Both the position numbers and the translations under genes were made by a program. 64,000 bases of DNA, from the NCBI GenBank assembly GCA_036785705.1, contig JAWUZG010000056.1, positions 11,208,501 through 11,272,500 on the forward strand, in the 5' to 3' direction. Source of the stretch: Acanthornis magna (lineage: Eukaryota; Chordata; Aves; Passeriformes; Acanthizidae). Positions 1 to 29,808 of this stretch are shown here, piece after piece. Within the stretch, counting starts at the first letter, position 1. Each line of letters begins with the position of its first letter. The notes below the pieces were generated by a model that searched no databases, was not told where the DNA came from, and saw nothing but the letters and a program-made list of their open reading frames with translations.

Positions 1-2503
1 TCCAGCAGCACTGATGGATTTCACAAGCCAGACCGAGAAAAACCCACTGCAAAACCCTTCTGCTGACCTGCACAGCACAGCCCCCAGGGCTGGCAGAGAG
101 GGCAGAGAGCAGCAGAGCATCCTCCAGCATGGAGCAAATCTGCTTCAGCCTGTGAGACACTTCCAGAGCCACTCCAAGCCTGGCTGTACCGCTGGGACTT
201 AATGCAGGATAGTGCTCAGCATCCAAATGTCACCGAGTTTATGGGGGGACCAGAAGGAGGGAAAACGTGTGATTTATAAAACCTCAAGAATACAGCTTTT
301 CGGGGAAAAAAAATATTTCTAGTCCCACTGAAAATGCTTACTTTTTGTCAAAACAGATCAATATAAACCTGAAATCATTCGGTTCAAGCTGTCGCCATAA
401 TTTACTGTGCAAACTACAGCTCAGATGCCACGGCCTTTCACTCTTCTCTCTGGGTAAAGCCTTCTGCTTGGCCTCTCCTTTCCAAAACATGCTTTTCCAT
501 TCCAGCAGGACAGAGGCTCCATGGCAGTTTCTCCAGGAAATATCCTCCAGGCACAGCCCTGGGGGCAGAGGGAAGCTGAGGGATGCAGCACTTAAACCAG
601 ACTCCCATGAGATTGAGCGAAGCCATTTTGAAGAGAAAAATCTCCAAGGGATGGATCTCTACTTGAAACTTCTGATCATTTTCTGAATAAATTATTCATC
701 GTTCCAAAGAAAGTACATTTGAGTGGAAATGCAGTTTTGCCTCCAAGATCAGTACTGATGGAAATTACCAAGTAGTTCTGATATTCTGCAGGAGGTAACT
801 TGGGGTGAAATAACAGCACATGGTACAACAGCCAGAATGTCAGGAGGGAAAAAATAAAATAAAATAAATCCCATCCTTGTTGGACCTTCACAAGAGCACT
901 GCAGGAAAAGTCTAGGATACATTAGCAGTTTTGACAACGTTTTTTTCTTTTGTATTCATAAAGTATTCATACTTAATACTCGGCCTTGCTGACGAACCTT
1001 TTTTCATCAAATGAAGTTATAAACTGCAATGTAAGATCTCTCGGCTGGTGGAATAGAGTGGTAGCAGAGTCTCTTGGGAATATAAGACCTCTGACCAGGC
1101 AAGGTGAGCATTACAAGCCTGACCTCGCTCCTCAGAGATTTCTTCATGAGCTCCTAAGGATGTGACTGGTAAATACATGAGACCATGAGATCTCTGCTTG
1201 GTTTCACTCACTTGGTGTCATCAGCTGCTTTCATTTCCCTGCTGCAGGACGCGCTGTCGCAGTAATTTCTATGCTTTCAGGAAATTTAAAAAAAAAAAAT
1301 CTGACATCCTTGTGCTTAAAATAGACTCAAGAGCCCAGCTGATTTACACTTGCCTTGTGGGATCTGGGAGGTTGTGAGTCTGGAACGCCATTTGAAAAGG
1401 AGCAAATTGTGAGACAGGGGAGGAAGCGTGAACTTTTAGAGTTAAAGGTCTTCAGTTCACCCCGAGGAAGATCCGCAGGGCACAGGAGCTCAGGAGTGTC
1501 AGGGACAGCCCCTGGCAACTCGGGGCTGCAGGAGCACCATGTGAGCCCCAGCCAGATGTGCACCACAGCTGCAATAGCCCTGCCAGCAGCAGCAGCATCC
1601 TTCTTCCTGATCCTTGTAATCCTCACCACTTCTCCCTCCCACCTTGGCCAAGTGTGGATGTCAGGAAAGGTTTCCCCATCCCTGGGCAGTGACTCAATTC
1701 TGTGTAAGGTCAGTTCCTCTCCTTCAGCACAATTGTGCACAGCAGTTTGTGTTATCAGCTGATGAACTATCCAAAATCAAACTTGCTGAGGGATTCAATC
1801 ACTGCTGAAGCCATTTTGGTTATGGATTCAGGTGAGGAGGCCAGAGGAGACCTTCAGCTATGCAGACATCTGCAGTGAATAAGATAATCCTTGTTCTAAT
1901 CACATAATCACCTGTACCTCTCTGGGTGATAAAACATCCACTTATAAATTGATATTGCTCCTAAAAAATCTTCTATTGCCTGGAGAACCTTGAGTACCGG
2001 AGATTAAAAGATTATGGAAAATAAGTATGCATAATTTTCACTTTGCTTTGTGCCAGTCAGAGACAGAGAATGTTTGGACAGAGAGGAAAATTGGGATAGA
2101 AACAGTCTGCTCTGCCATTTGTCTGATCTTTCACACTAGCAGAGGAATGGAAATATTTTTATGATTAGGAAATGCTGAGACAAGAACAGTGTCTGTGCCT
2201 CTTTTAAGAGATGATATTTCAAGTGGATAGTGCTCATTCACCACTGCTTCTCTTTTCTTTGTTAACATCTCTTTTTACTGTCTAATATTTTAGCAGAAGC
2301 ATTTGTGGGCTAAATTAAGGTGAAGATGAGATTTTTTCCTCCTCGCAGCTCTCAGTTACCTGAGCTACAACCCTTCCATCAGGTTTATTTCCCTGCAAGA
2401 ATATATCAGAGCTCTGTCATGTATCTGTGTCCAGTCCAACCCCAGATTTTCCCCTGTCCAGGAGCAGCAATCCCTTGCCCCTGACGCCGTGTTTGTTTTG
2501 CAG
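1..2503. other. Non-coding flank or intron upstream of the CTXND1 coding exon
   Basis: No coding exon is recognised here on either strand; the open frames are short and overlap at random. The stretch ends in a 3' splice acceptor (pyrimidine-rich then CAG at 2501-2503), so at least its right part should be an intron of CTXND1 whose first, non-coding exon(s) lie here unrecognised or outside the window. Only short A-runs and ordinary mixed-composition DNA were noticed. Confidence 0.6.
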
Positions 2504-2510
2504 GTGGTTG

Positions 2511-2737
<227 letters not shown>

Positions 2738-5605
2738 CAGGGATTCCCAGACGGAGCCATAGGATGCTGTGGTCCTGGAGGCCTTTTCCCACCGGGAAGG
2801 CTGACACAAAAACAGCCATTTTCAGATATGCAGGGCAAAGGCAATATCTCTAAGAGCACATAGCATAAATTATTTTTGCTCGGCAGGTCAAGATATCAGC
2901 AAGCCATTCTGGCAGCAGAGTTTACTACTATGCAGCAACTCTTATTTTACAGTTGTCATTGTAACTCAAGTAGCACAAGATTCTCCAGACTTTTCCTAAT
3001 ATAACTCTTGGTTTAGCACAGTTTGTCCCACCCTCACTATGAACCGCAAACCCAGGGTAACATCAATACCATGAAAAAGCAACAAGAATATCCTGTCTTT
3101 CCTGGAAACAGATTGCTTCAAATATTGATTGCTTCCCCGGTCATTATAGTTACATTTTAGGAAAGGCCCAGATTTTCTATACCAGAGCATCACAAAGTAG
3201 AAGTGCTGGAGTACCTCTGGTTATGTAGGATTATAGGAGCAGATTAATTCTTGACTCCCTTGATTGTGCACATGCAGCCCCTACCCCACTGCAGCCATAT
3301 TTCAGTGATCAAGACACAGAAGCACTCAGACTTAGGGGGTCCTGGACTGCTGTTGACCCCATAGCACCACCTTGCTCTGCCCTAATCATGCAAGAACCAG
3401 GCATATCCTCTGCCATGGGCCCTTGGAGCAGGCAGGCCACTTACTATGAGCTTGGTAGGCACCAAAAATCCCTGGGGCAGAGCCTGGGCACTGCTGGTGT
3501 CAACTACACAGAACTTGCTGTGATTTTCAAAGAGTGACTCCACGTGCAATTTCACCCATCTTTTGTTTCAGGTGTACTTCAGTGGGATGAGACAGGACTA
3601 GAATGATGAGGACAATGAGCAGAGAGACTTTTCTCCTGGCTTTGTCACTCAGACTCCTCAGCATAACATTTGCAGTAGCACACAATAATAAGCATTCTAC
3701 CTCGGAGAAATTCACCTCCTTCAAAGGGAGATTTTTCCCACAGATTTGCAAGGTACATTTCCCTCTCTCAATCCATTAAGACAGCCATCATGCAAAAAGG
3801 CACAAGTGAATGTGGGAGCTCTGGAAATTTATTATTTACCTTTGAAGAGTGGGGCCTGCAGCTTTCCAAAGTGCTCAGTTCCTCAGCTTCTAAGGTTTGC
3901 TCATGGCAGCCTCTTCTTTCCTGGCTGCATGTTCAGCTGATGGGATTGAAAGGAAACAGCACAGAGCAGGGACAGCAACCACAGCGAGCACCATGAGCAG
4001 ACAAGGCTTGAAAGCACAAACCTTCAAGAAGGGTATTTCTCCATTTCTCCCCTGACCCCCAGGTTCTTTCCATGAGACAGCACCCATGGGTTAGAAAGGT
4101 GGAACCAAAGGCTGTGACAAGGAATGGGACACAGACTTTGTAAGGCACTGTTCAGCTCTGACAGATTTGTCTGATGATCACGCAGGTCAATTCTTTACGT
4201 GCCTCAGTCTACTCTTCAGTGAAATGGGTGTGACGATGCTCTCCTGTCACACCTCATTTTGTCTGTCTAGCAACACCAGAAAGCACCTGGAGAGCCTTAG
4301 ATGGGGACACAGAAATAAGGTTCTTACTCACAACCCTTCCTGCTGAATAGGGAAGGTGTGGATCTTGTTATCCTGCAGGGGAAGCTCTCCCCAGGCAGAG
4401 GATTTGTCCAGACCCCCATTTACTCTCTCACTGCAGTATTTTGAGCCAAGCCAAATGGCACCTGGCTTTTTTTACACAGCCCACTGATTTCTGAGGACGT
4501 AAGGTGCTCAACACTGCGAATACAGAGATCCCAAAAGAGCAGGCTATGAGGCACATTGAGATTTTTGCATGGATCTTTTGAACCACACAATTTTTTGCTG
4601 ATCTCTGTTGTAGGAGATCCCTGCCATGAGGCGGAAAATTCAAAGATTAGCTTTCATCCTGATGTCCTCCAGCAAGAGACCTCCACTGCTTCCATCACCC
4701 ACGGCAGATTGCTCCTCAGGCTGTTACTTAGCCTCAGCTTCTGCTAGCCAGGCAATCACCAGTAACAGAGCACTTTTTCAGGCTTGAATGTTAAGTGTTC
4801 ATCATTCTTGGAACAAACTCACTCTTCTCTTATTTGTGGGTCTATCTGTGCCATGGGAATGGATGCCCTAGCTCAAAGAACACTTCTGTTCCCTGGGCTA
4901 AAGTTTAGAACTCGTTTTGTGTCACTAAATCATGTATCCCACTAGTGGGGCTACTACAAAATAAGCAAAATAACGAAATAATGCCCAGGCTAGGGACACT
5001 TTCAGCTTTCAGGTCACCTGGCTGTGTTCACAGCTGACACAGAGCAAGGACAGAGCTTGTCCTCACACCTCCCAGGGCCAAAACTCCACTTGGTGTTTAT
5101 CTGCATGCAGAACTCTTTGGCATTGTCACGTGTCACTGATAAACCCTGTTCAGCTCAGGACTTACTCAGGTGCTTGAATGTGAGCCTCTGAGCAGCCTGC
5201 CCAACTGCAGAGAGCAGGGTCAGCCCTGTGCCGTGTCCCTGGCAGGGCAGGGACAGCAACACACAGTCCTTGCAGGAGCAAAGCCTGTGTGGGAATGAAG
5301 AGTTGCAAATACTGGGGAAGCAAATCGAGAAATTTGCTTTAAAAGAAGTTTTGCCACCTTTTTCTCCCTTTGTCCGGCTGAACAAATAATTCTGTGAATT
5401 TCCCTGAAAATCCTAATGAAAGGACCCCTCTGGGTAGCTCTATTTTCTAATAAAAAGGCACTTGTCTTCTTGGCATAGCCTGTCAAGTCCATCCTTCCGT
5501 TGACGAGAAAGGCCTTCATAAAAATCTGGATATTCACATACATGACAAGTCAATGAGATTGTTTTTATAGAGATAAGGTAAATCTATTGATCTCTTCACT
5601 CTTAT

Positions 5606-5765
5606 GACCGGTGACAGGACTCGAGCCTGTCTGAGCTCGAGAAGCCTTTGGCCAAAGCTCTCGGGCACAGGGTGACATTCCTGGGGTGTCCTGTGCCAGG
5701 CCAGGAGTTGGATTCGATGGCCCTGATGGGTCCCTTCCAACTCAGCATATTCTGAGACTCATTCT
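5606..5765 (+). mobile_element. CR1 LINE 3'-end fragment
   Basis: Typical CR1 3' text is visible: a GACCGGTGACAGGACTCGAG-type segment, then 'aagcctttgg.caaagctctc', 'ggggtgtcctgtgccaggccaggagttgga' in pieces, and a terminal 'gggtcccttccaactcagcatattct'. Against the usual CR1 consensus there appears to be an internal deletion just after the first segment. It carries no ORF and is dead. Orientation is plus, so antisense to FAH. Confidence 0.85.
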
Positions 5766-7199
5766 GATTCCTGCCTTTCCCCACTGGTTCCAGTCACACG
5801 ACCTCAGTCCTCTTTAACCAAAAGCAATACTGAACATCATGCCTAAGCCATTTAGTGCTCCTTGCCCCAGGAGCCAGGACTCTCCCACCCAAGGTGCATC
5901 TCTGCAGCTCCTGCTGGTGCCCACCCTGCTGAAAAATCATGGCCAGGGAAGGGCTTTTTTTGGCAGGGGCTGCCTCACCGGGCTTGGTAGTAATTTCAGC
6001 TGCATGCAACAAGTGCCTCTGCTAGTTTTGGTTCTTTTTTAATCATTGTGCCATACTACCAGCAACTGCACTCAGAGGATGTAACTCAGACTTGTTGCAA
6101 GTGTATTTATCTGACATAATAAACAGCTTCAACATGGAAAACCTCCTTGCTGCCTCTGTTGTGGTTTGCTTCTGGTTGCCAGGACATCTTAAAAAACACG
6201 CACAACACGACATGATTTACAAAAAGGGCACACATTCCCGACAGCCCTCCTTGGAGAGTGAGAGCAGAGAACAACTCCCTGGGTAGCTGCACCTCTGCAG
6301 ATTCTTGGGAGCTCAGGGCAGACCTGATGGAACCCCAGGTGTTCCTGTGGCCCTGCAGAAGGTCAGCCCTTCCAAAGGGGCTATTTCAGGTTACTCTCTT
6401 GGTCAGGATGAGCACTGAGCTGAGCTTCAGCTCAATGGGGGACTGCAGCATCCGTATTTCAGCAATTCATTATCAGTAACAAATTGCATACCAAAAGAAA
6501 CAGGGCCACTGAGACCGGAATGCCTCCTGCTAGCAACCAAAAATTAAGAGCGTGGAGCATCTGTGGGGGTCTCTTTGAAGAAGCCACAGAGTGTGGGATA
6601 TGCAGGGTAAAAAGCACCCAGGGAACTCCTTCTCTTGAAAAAGATGAAGAGATGAATTGCTAATTCTTTCATCTTGAAAAAGGGCTCTGTTGCCTGAAAG
6701 CTGGGCGCTTTATAGCTCTGCTTGTCCCTGCAGCAAGTCCTCTGGCAGAAGGATCTTTGTGCCTGGAGCCCAGTTTGCCACGAAGACTAAACCCCACTGA
6801 CAAATCATTCCCTCTCTCCTAGTCAGAGGCAGAGTCCTCACACTGCTTTCAGCTACTCTGGCTGAGGTGAGAGCAGAGCTGAACTGAAGCCAGCAGCAGC
6901 CAAATGTGAGCAGACACCCTGGAAACGTTTTTTCTGAAAGAAACGGGGGCTGATGGCGAGCCAGAGCCCCACATGAGCGATGCTGCTGCACCAAAGGTGT
7001 CCCCAGCCTGCAGGGTCAGTGCAGGCTCAGCCCACACTGCTTCAGCTCAGAGCCAGCACAGGGCTCGGGTGGGGAAATGCTGGGCTCAGATTCCAGCTGT
7101 CTCCTTCACACTTTTTGTCTTTTTAAAACCCTTTCCATTAAAAATGGTCAATACCCCTTGGCCACTATTCCTCCGTGCTAAGCAGGACGAAAACGCTGC

Positions 7200-7225
7200 T
7201 CACACACACACACACACACACACAC
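7200..7225. repeat. (CA)n microsatellite, about 12 units
   Basis: An uninterrupted CA dinucleotide run in the CTXND1-FAH intergenic region. It is likely length-polymorphic. Confidence 0.95.
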
Positions 7226-8474
7226 GTTTAAAGCAGTAAACAGTTTGATGTTTCTGGTTGCATTTGTTCTCAGGGTTCAATTCAATCCACAATGACATTA
7301 AGGAACATTGAATGATAGAGTTCTTAGTTACAAAGCTCCATGTTTCGTACTGGAACCTGGCCAGGCAGCCCACACAGGGAAATCAGAAATCAAAAACTTA
7401 TTAAAATTGCATTAAGTGTGCCGAAGCCATAAGGAATGCAAAGTTCTTCAAAACTTATTTTATATTTAAGATTAATTGGATTTCTCCAGCAGCAGCAGCC
7501 TTGCCTCTGCAGATCAAAGGGGTAGGAGTGAGCAGAGCTGGGCACACTTGAGCCCCTGCAGCAGATCCCAGAGTGTCCCAGGACACTCCAGGGCAGCTCC
7601 AGGGCAGAGGAGGTGCTGCCTGCAAGTGCTGAGCCCTGAGCACATCTGCCCTGGACCCAGAGCACGGCAAGGAGCAGGACCAGAAACCCTCCCCATGCTT
7701 GCAGCTTCCAACAGCCCCCCAGAATTCATGGGCAAAGGTGCTGATCCTCACGGCTGACCCAAGGGATGCCCAGCTGCCCCCAGGGACTTCTGCTCCCACA
7801 TTTCCCTTGGATTTTCATTGTGTTAGCCCCAGCTCTGTTTCAGCTTTCTGAGTGAAAATCAGAAAGCACAAATCTGTGTCTGAAACTTCATGGAAAACCA
7901 AACATCTGTGCGACAGAGAAAGAGTTGAGGCGAGGAAGCTCTTGGGAATGAGGGAAGATGAGAAGGAGGAACAGCTCACAGCAGATTTGTATGGAGCAGC
8001 ATGGTGCCAGTACCTCAGCATGTCCCTCACGTACTTCCAAAGCCTTCAATCAATTTTAAAATCCCAGAAATGATCTCCTTCTTTCTCACTAAGCAGCAAC
8101 AGTGTGGGCATTCTGAACAGAAGCAGCAATCAAACCTGAGAAATGGTCTTCTGCCTCACTGCTTAAAGCCAAAAGCCATGTGAGTATCACCCACCAGCTC
8201 TGTCCCTCTTCACAAAGTCACTACCTTGACCCTGAGCAGCTACTGAGAGAGTGTTTTACTTTGAGTTATTACTGCCTGGGTAATGAAAGAATTATGAATA
8301 TTGCTGACCCAAACACTTACATCAAAACTAATTTTTTTCCCATTATATTGCATCCATTTCTAATTAGAATCGCTGCAGAAAACTACTTTAGGGTAAGAGC
8401 ACCTGCATTTCACACCAAAAAGCCATTGGCTCCTTTAAATTCTGAAATACATTTTAGGGGTTTATTCCATGCTC

Positions 8475-8492
8475 TTTTTTTTTTTTTTTTTT
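8475..8492. repeat. Poly-T tract
   Basis: About 18 consecutive T residues. It may be a simple mononucleotide run or the poly-A tail of a minus-strand insertion. No recognisable element body or target-site duplication was seen next to it. Confidence 0.8.
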
Positions 8493-11400
8493 GACACTTA
8501 ATTATACCAACAGCGCTGTTATAAATTACACCCAGCTTTTTCGTTACGCACCGACCACACGACGCTTTGATCTCTGAGTAAACGCATCTCCAAGTACCAA
8601 ACAGTGGCTGCCCTCAGTTTTGCCACCAGCAAAACAACGAAACCAGCTGGAACACTCTCAGGCAGGATGATTTATCGCCTCTACACCCACCCCTGGTAAG
8701 GCAGCACAGTCCAGGAGCAGCTCCTGCATCCACCCAACACCCCTGGGATTGCTGCTGGAGCTGCTGACCTCTGCAGAGTAGGAAACACCAGGCAGGAGAA
8801 GGATGCTCCAGGCCACCACTAGAGCTGTAATGTCCACTTAGAAACACATTTCCATTTCCTCTGGTCAGGAACGCAGGGACTGTCTCCCCACACGAGGTTT
8901 CATGACCCTGAATGAGGTCTCTCTGGTGGCTGACACAGCCGAATGGTTTTATGTTTTTCCTCCAGGCTTTGAAAGATCCGAGAAGGATTTTCTCGTTCTA
9001 CACACAGGTTACAAACGCACAAACCTGGTGCTATGAGAGGGCAGTGAAAAAGGAGCTCTGGGTTTGTTCGTGGGGTTTTTTCCACTTTTGTTGGAAGGCA
9101 GATTATAAGCAAACTAAGAAAAAGTCATCAAATGAAAATTAATAAACTCCAGGAGCAGAGACAGCTATGCTCAAACCTAACTACGACAAAAGCTTCTAGA
9201 GGGGAATGAGAAGCGCTTTGTTGAGGTGATCAACCCAGTTGAAACAGGCACTTCAAAAACAAACTTTTCTAAGCAGCCAGTCAGGCGGATGAACTGAGAG
9301 CACCCACTTGCTCCAAGAGCCTGATCTTTTCACCCCTCTTCATCTTCCCCCAAAAGCAGAAGAAAGCTCCATGACCTTCAATTTAAACGACGAGGGTGCA
9401 AAGTGGTCCCAGCCGCCCCAGGGCAGGTGGAGCAAGCAGGAGGTGCCCAGAACACCTGTGTTTTCCCAAAATTTAGGTCAGAGGCATGGCCAAGGGCCCC
9501 TCTTCTCCACAGTGCCCACGCAAACCGAGCCCACTGCCTTCTTCTGGGGGTGAAAAGAAAGTGGCATTGGGCACACAAAAGAGTTTGTCTCCTTTCATAT
9601 CATCTCCTGGCATTTTGGCCCCCATCCATGTAGCAGGCGGCAGATGACTCTGAGCTCTGTCCTGAGAGAGGTTTTGGACCTTTTCCAGCTCACCTCTAAA
9701 ACCTGCTGTGCCTGAGGTCCTTTCCAGAAATTCTCCACCTCCTGGGAATCTGGGACTTCTCCAGATGTCCCTGGGCTAGAGAAGCTCAGCTCAGTCACCT
9801 TGGGGGTCTCAGGGGGCCCTTCCCACCTCCCAGCCATGCCAGAGTGGTGCAGGGGTGCTCAGCCCAGGGATGGACAGAGTGGCCACTGCAATGCCACCCT
9901 CCTCCCTCTGGGCTGGGGCTGGGCATGGCTGGGAAGGACCTGAGGCTGGGTGCCTCCATCCTGGCTGGGTTTGGGGTCCCAGCACCACTGACCTCCTGCC
10001 TGACCAGGGAACCAGCCCAAATCCCCCTTGCTGGCAGGAATTGCAGCATCCACTCGGCTCTTTGGGAGGGGAGCTCGTTCCCTGTGTACAGAACACACCT
10101 CTACCTTGCTCAAAGCTCAGGAACAGCACTAGGGATTTACAGTTCCCCTAAGGATTCCTGCACCCAGAAAGCCCTGACACCACAGTCCCTCTTGGCTGCA
10201 AGGTTCTTGCATCAAGGTCACAGCTGATGGCTAAGGACAAACTGCCCCAACATCAGCTCCTGTCTCTCTGTGCCCCTCTCTCCTCGGACACTGAATTTCC
10301 AGGACATCAGATATGCCAAGGTGGATGTTGCTTCTGCAGGGAAATTTCTCTCCTGGATAAATGCTTTGTGTGTCCTCCTGCTGCTGCCAGGAGCGAAGCC
10401 AGGCTGTGCTCAGAGGAACAGGATGGGTTATTTCTAAATCCGAGAGGGAAGGTGTCAACTCACAATTGTCCTTTGAGGTCAAAAGAGAGCACAAAGCATC
10501 TATAAATTGATGACCGAGTCAGAGTACATTAAATAAATATCTGCCTATTAGTTCAGCTCCAAGAGCCTGAAGGCAAAATAGCTTTTCCTTGATAAACAAC
10601 AATGAGCCAATGTTTTCTGGGCCAGGTCATCCTTGATTTGGGGATGATCATCCAAGTATCATTATTTACAGGACTATTATCGTTGCACACTAGAAGAGAG
10701 CCCATTACAGTGCACACGCCCCATTAGCAGTGATTTATCTGCACTGCCACATTTTTTTCTCTAATTTCCATTTCAAATTAATTTTCCTCTTCTGCGTGGC
10801 CATAAGGTTCACATTCCTGGTCAGCCCCAGGTGGTCCTTAGGATGACATCAAACACCCTCATGGCCCACAGCAGCAAAACTACCTGGTAGACCTTGGGAG
10901 CAATGATGGGACAGCCTGGAAAAGCATCAGCCTGGGCTCATCCTGCTGTCACCACATGGAGCTGGCAGCCTCGTCAGGTTCTTCACTTAGAGGACCAAGC
11001 AAATATTTAACAAGTTCCCCTTACACTACACCAGAGTTCATTATCCGGTCTCCCGAGCTCCTTCAGTCAGTAATATCCTCTAATTGATGTGATTTGGCAC
11101 TTGGCCATGGAGTTAAATTGATTTGTAGGCCAGCAGGAGACAGCAGATGCCCTTTACACGGGAGAGAAGTGGCACATGGGTTTGTTTGCTGGCTGCTGCA
11201 AGAGGATGCCATGGCATGAGGTGTCTTTTAGGGGCACAGGAATGGGGTTTTCCTCCTTGGTGTCCTCTATCCGCAGCCCCTCTTGGGTGACAAGGTGTGA
11301 CTGCCACCAGGGAGTGCCTGGGGGTGACTCCAGTGATGGAATTCCCCCTCCCCCCTTGGCTCTGGGGAAGCTGGAGTGCAGGGTGAGAGAGAAATAGGGA

Positions 11401-11931
11401 ATTCCCTTCTCTACACTGGAGTGGGAGGCAGAGGGACCTCTGTGCTCTCTTGAGGGGTGCCCCAACACAGGCTCCCAACCTCTGCTCTGGGGCAGGACAG
11501 TCCCCTCTGGTTGTGCAAGGGCAGGAGGAGCAGGGATACTCTGCCCCTTGCCTTCAGTTGTGTCGATTATCGCATTTCCAAATCGCTTTGTTGCCAATTT
11601 TAAGGCACAGTCGTGTAGCTCCTACTCAGGAAGGTCTACAAGTTTTAACATCCGTATGGAACTCGCCTTCAGGATTTCACCCCCAGCATATTAACACTGT
11701 GCAAAAAGGAAGTCAGCATGGAATCTCAGCTCTTATCATCAGCCTAGTACTCTGAATATTTAAGCTTACTTGAAAGCCTCTTTTTATAATTATGAAAAAA
11801 ACATTAATATGGCAGAAGAGTTAAGAACCTCACTTTCCATTTCAATCATCTTATTCATATTCTGAGAATTTTAAGCTGGCCTTGAAATCCTTTTCTTATC
11901 ACACCAAAGAGCCACGTTCACCCTTAAGATA

Positions 11932-11937
11932 TTTATT
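11932..11937 (-). terminator. FAH: FAH polyadenylation signal (AATAAA)
   Basis: A canonical AATAAA on the minus strand, about 120 nt beyond the FAH stop codon. It is followed within 10-40 nt by a G/U-rich stretch (GGTGAACGTGG, then TTTGGTGTG), as expected for a cleavage site near 11910-11920. This gives a short 3' UTR. Confidence 0.8.
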
Positions 11938-12056
11938 GATAATTAAAAAGAATAAGATTCCAATCACTCGTATAAAAATAATAAATCTGAATAAAGCAGA
12001 ATGACTGGCAGGGGTGGGAGGAGGGCTCCTCCTTGGATGTCACATTACTCCAGTCC

Positions 12057-29384
<17,328 letters not shown>

Positions 29385-29525
29385 GCTGAACCCTGAGCAG
29401 TCCCTGCTTACACACAGCTCCCACCTTCCAGGTGCTCTGTGCCTTCCGAGGAGGAAGATCCTCTCCAGGTGGTGTAACCCCGAGCAGAGAAGCATCAAAT
29501 CCCACCCTCTGGCCTCAGACACAAA

Positions 29526-29610
29526 CCAATCGCTGCTCTGTCGCCATCCCACCCCTCTGCCTGGTCCCTGGCAGTGGTTAATCAGTGCCAGAGGTTTGCC
29601 TGAGTCAGCA
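29526..29610 (-). promoter_or_regulatory. FAH: Candidate FAH proximal promoter motif cluster
   Basis: Within 145-230 bp upstream of the FAH ATG lie CCAAT on the plus strand at 29526-29530, GTTAAT at 29577-29582 (half of a hepatic HNF1 site) and TGAGTCAGCA at 29601-29610 (AP-1/MARE/ARE type). The mix would suit a liver gene, but these are short motifs and no binding is shown. Confidence 0.3.
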
Positions 29611-29679
29611 GCTGCTAATTGCTCCCAGCCAGGCAGCGACCCCGGAGAAATGGGGTCTTCCTACTCACAGTTACCTTTC

Positions 29680-29808
29680 CTGGAGGTATTTAGAAGATGC
29701 CTAGATGTGGCATTTAATTTAGGGGTGGACTGGGCAGTGCTGGGTTAGCAGCTGTGATTGATGCTCTTGGAGGTCTTTTCCAACCTTAAGACTTCTACGA
29801 TTTTACAA
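29680..29808 (+). mobile_element. CR1 LINE 3'-end fragment upstream of FAH
   Basis: A diverged CR1 end: 'tggaggtatttagaag', 'tagatgtggcattta', 'ggcagtgctgggttag' and 'gatgctcttggaggtctttt', ending 'cttctacgatttta'. It is about 300 bp upstream of the FAH start codon and antisense to the gene, so it is in or beside the promoter. Confidence 0.85.

Larger units (their letters stand above)
2738..11931. other. CTXND1 3' UTR and convergent intergenic region
   Basis: CTXND1 (+) and FAH (-) point at each other across about 9.2 kb. The CTXND1 3' UTR starts here but its end is not settled: the first clear plus-strand AATAAA hexamers are at 5449-5454 and 6118-6123, so the UTR may be several kilobases. 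Also present are a CR1 fragment (5606-5765), a CA microsatellite (7200-7225) and an uninterrupted T run near 8475-8492. No coding exon was recognised; open frames on both strands at 9300-11750 look like chance frames in GC-richer DNA. Confidence 0.6.

Noticed and set aside
8475..8492. Poly-T run as the tail of a processed pseudogene on the minus strand
   Set aside because: No gene-like sequence or flanking duplication was seen next to it; a simple run is the more economical reading.
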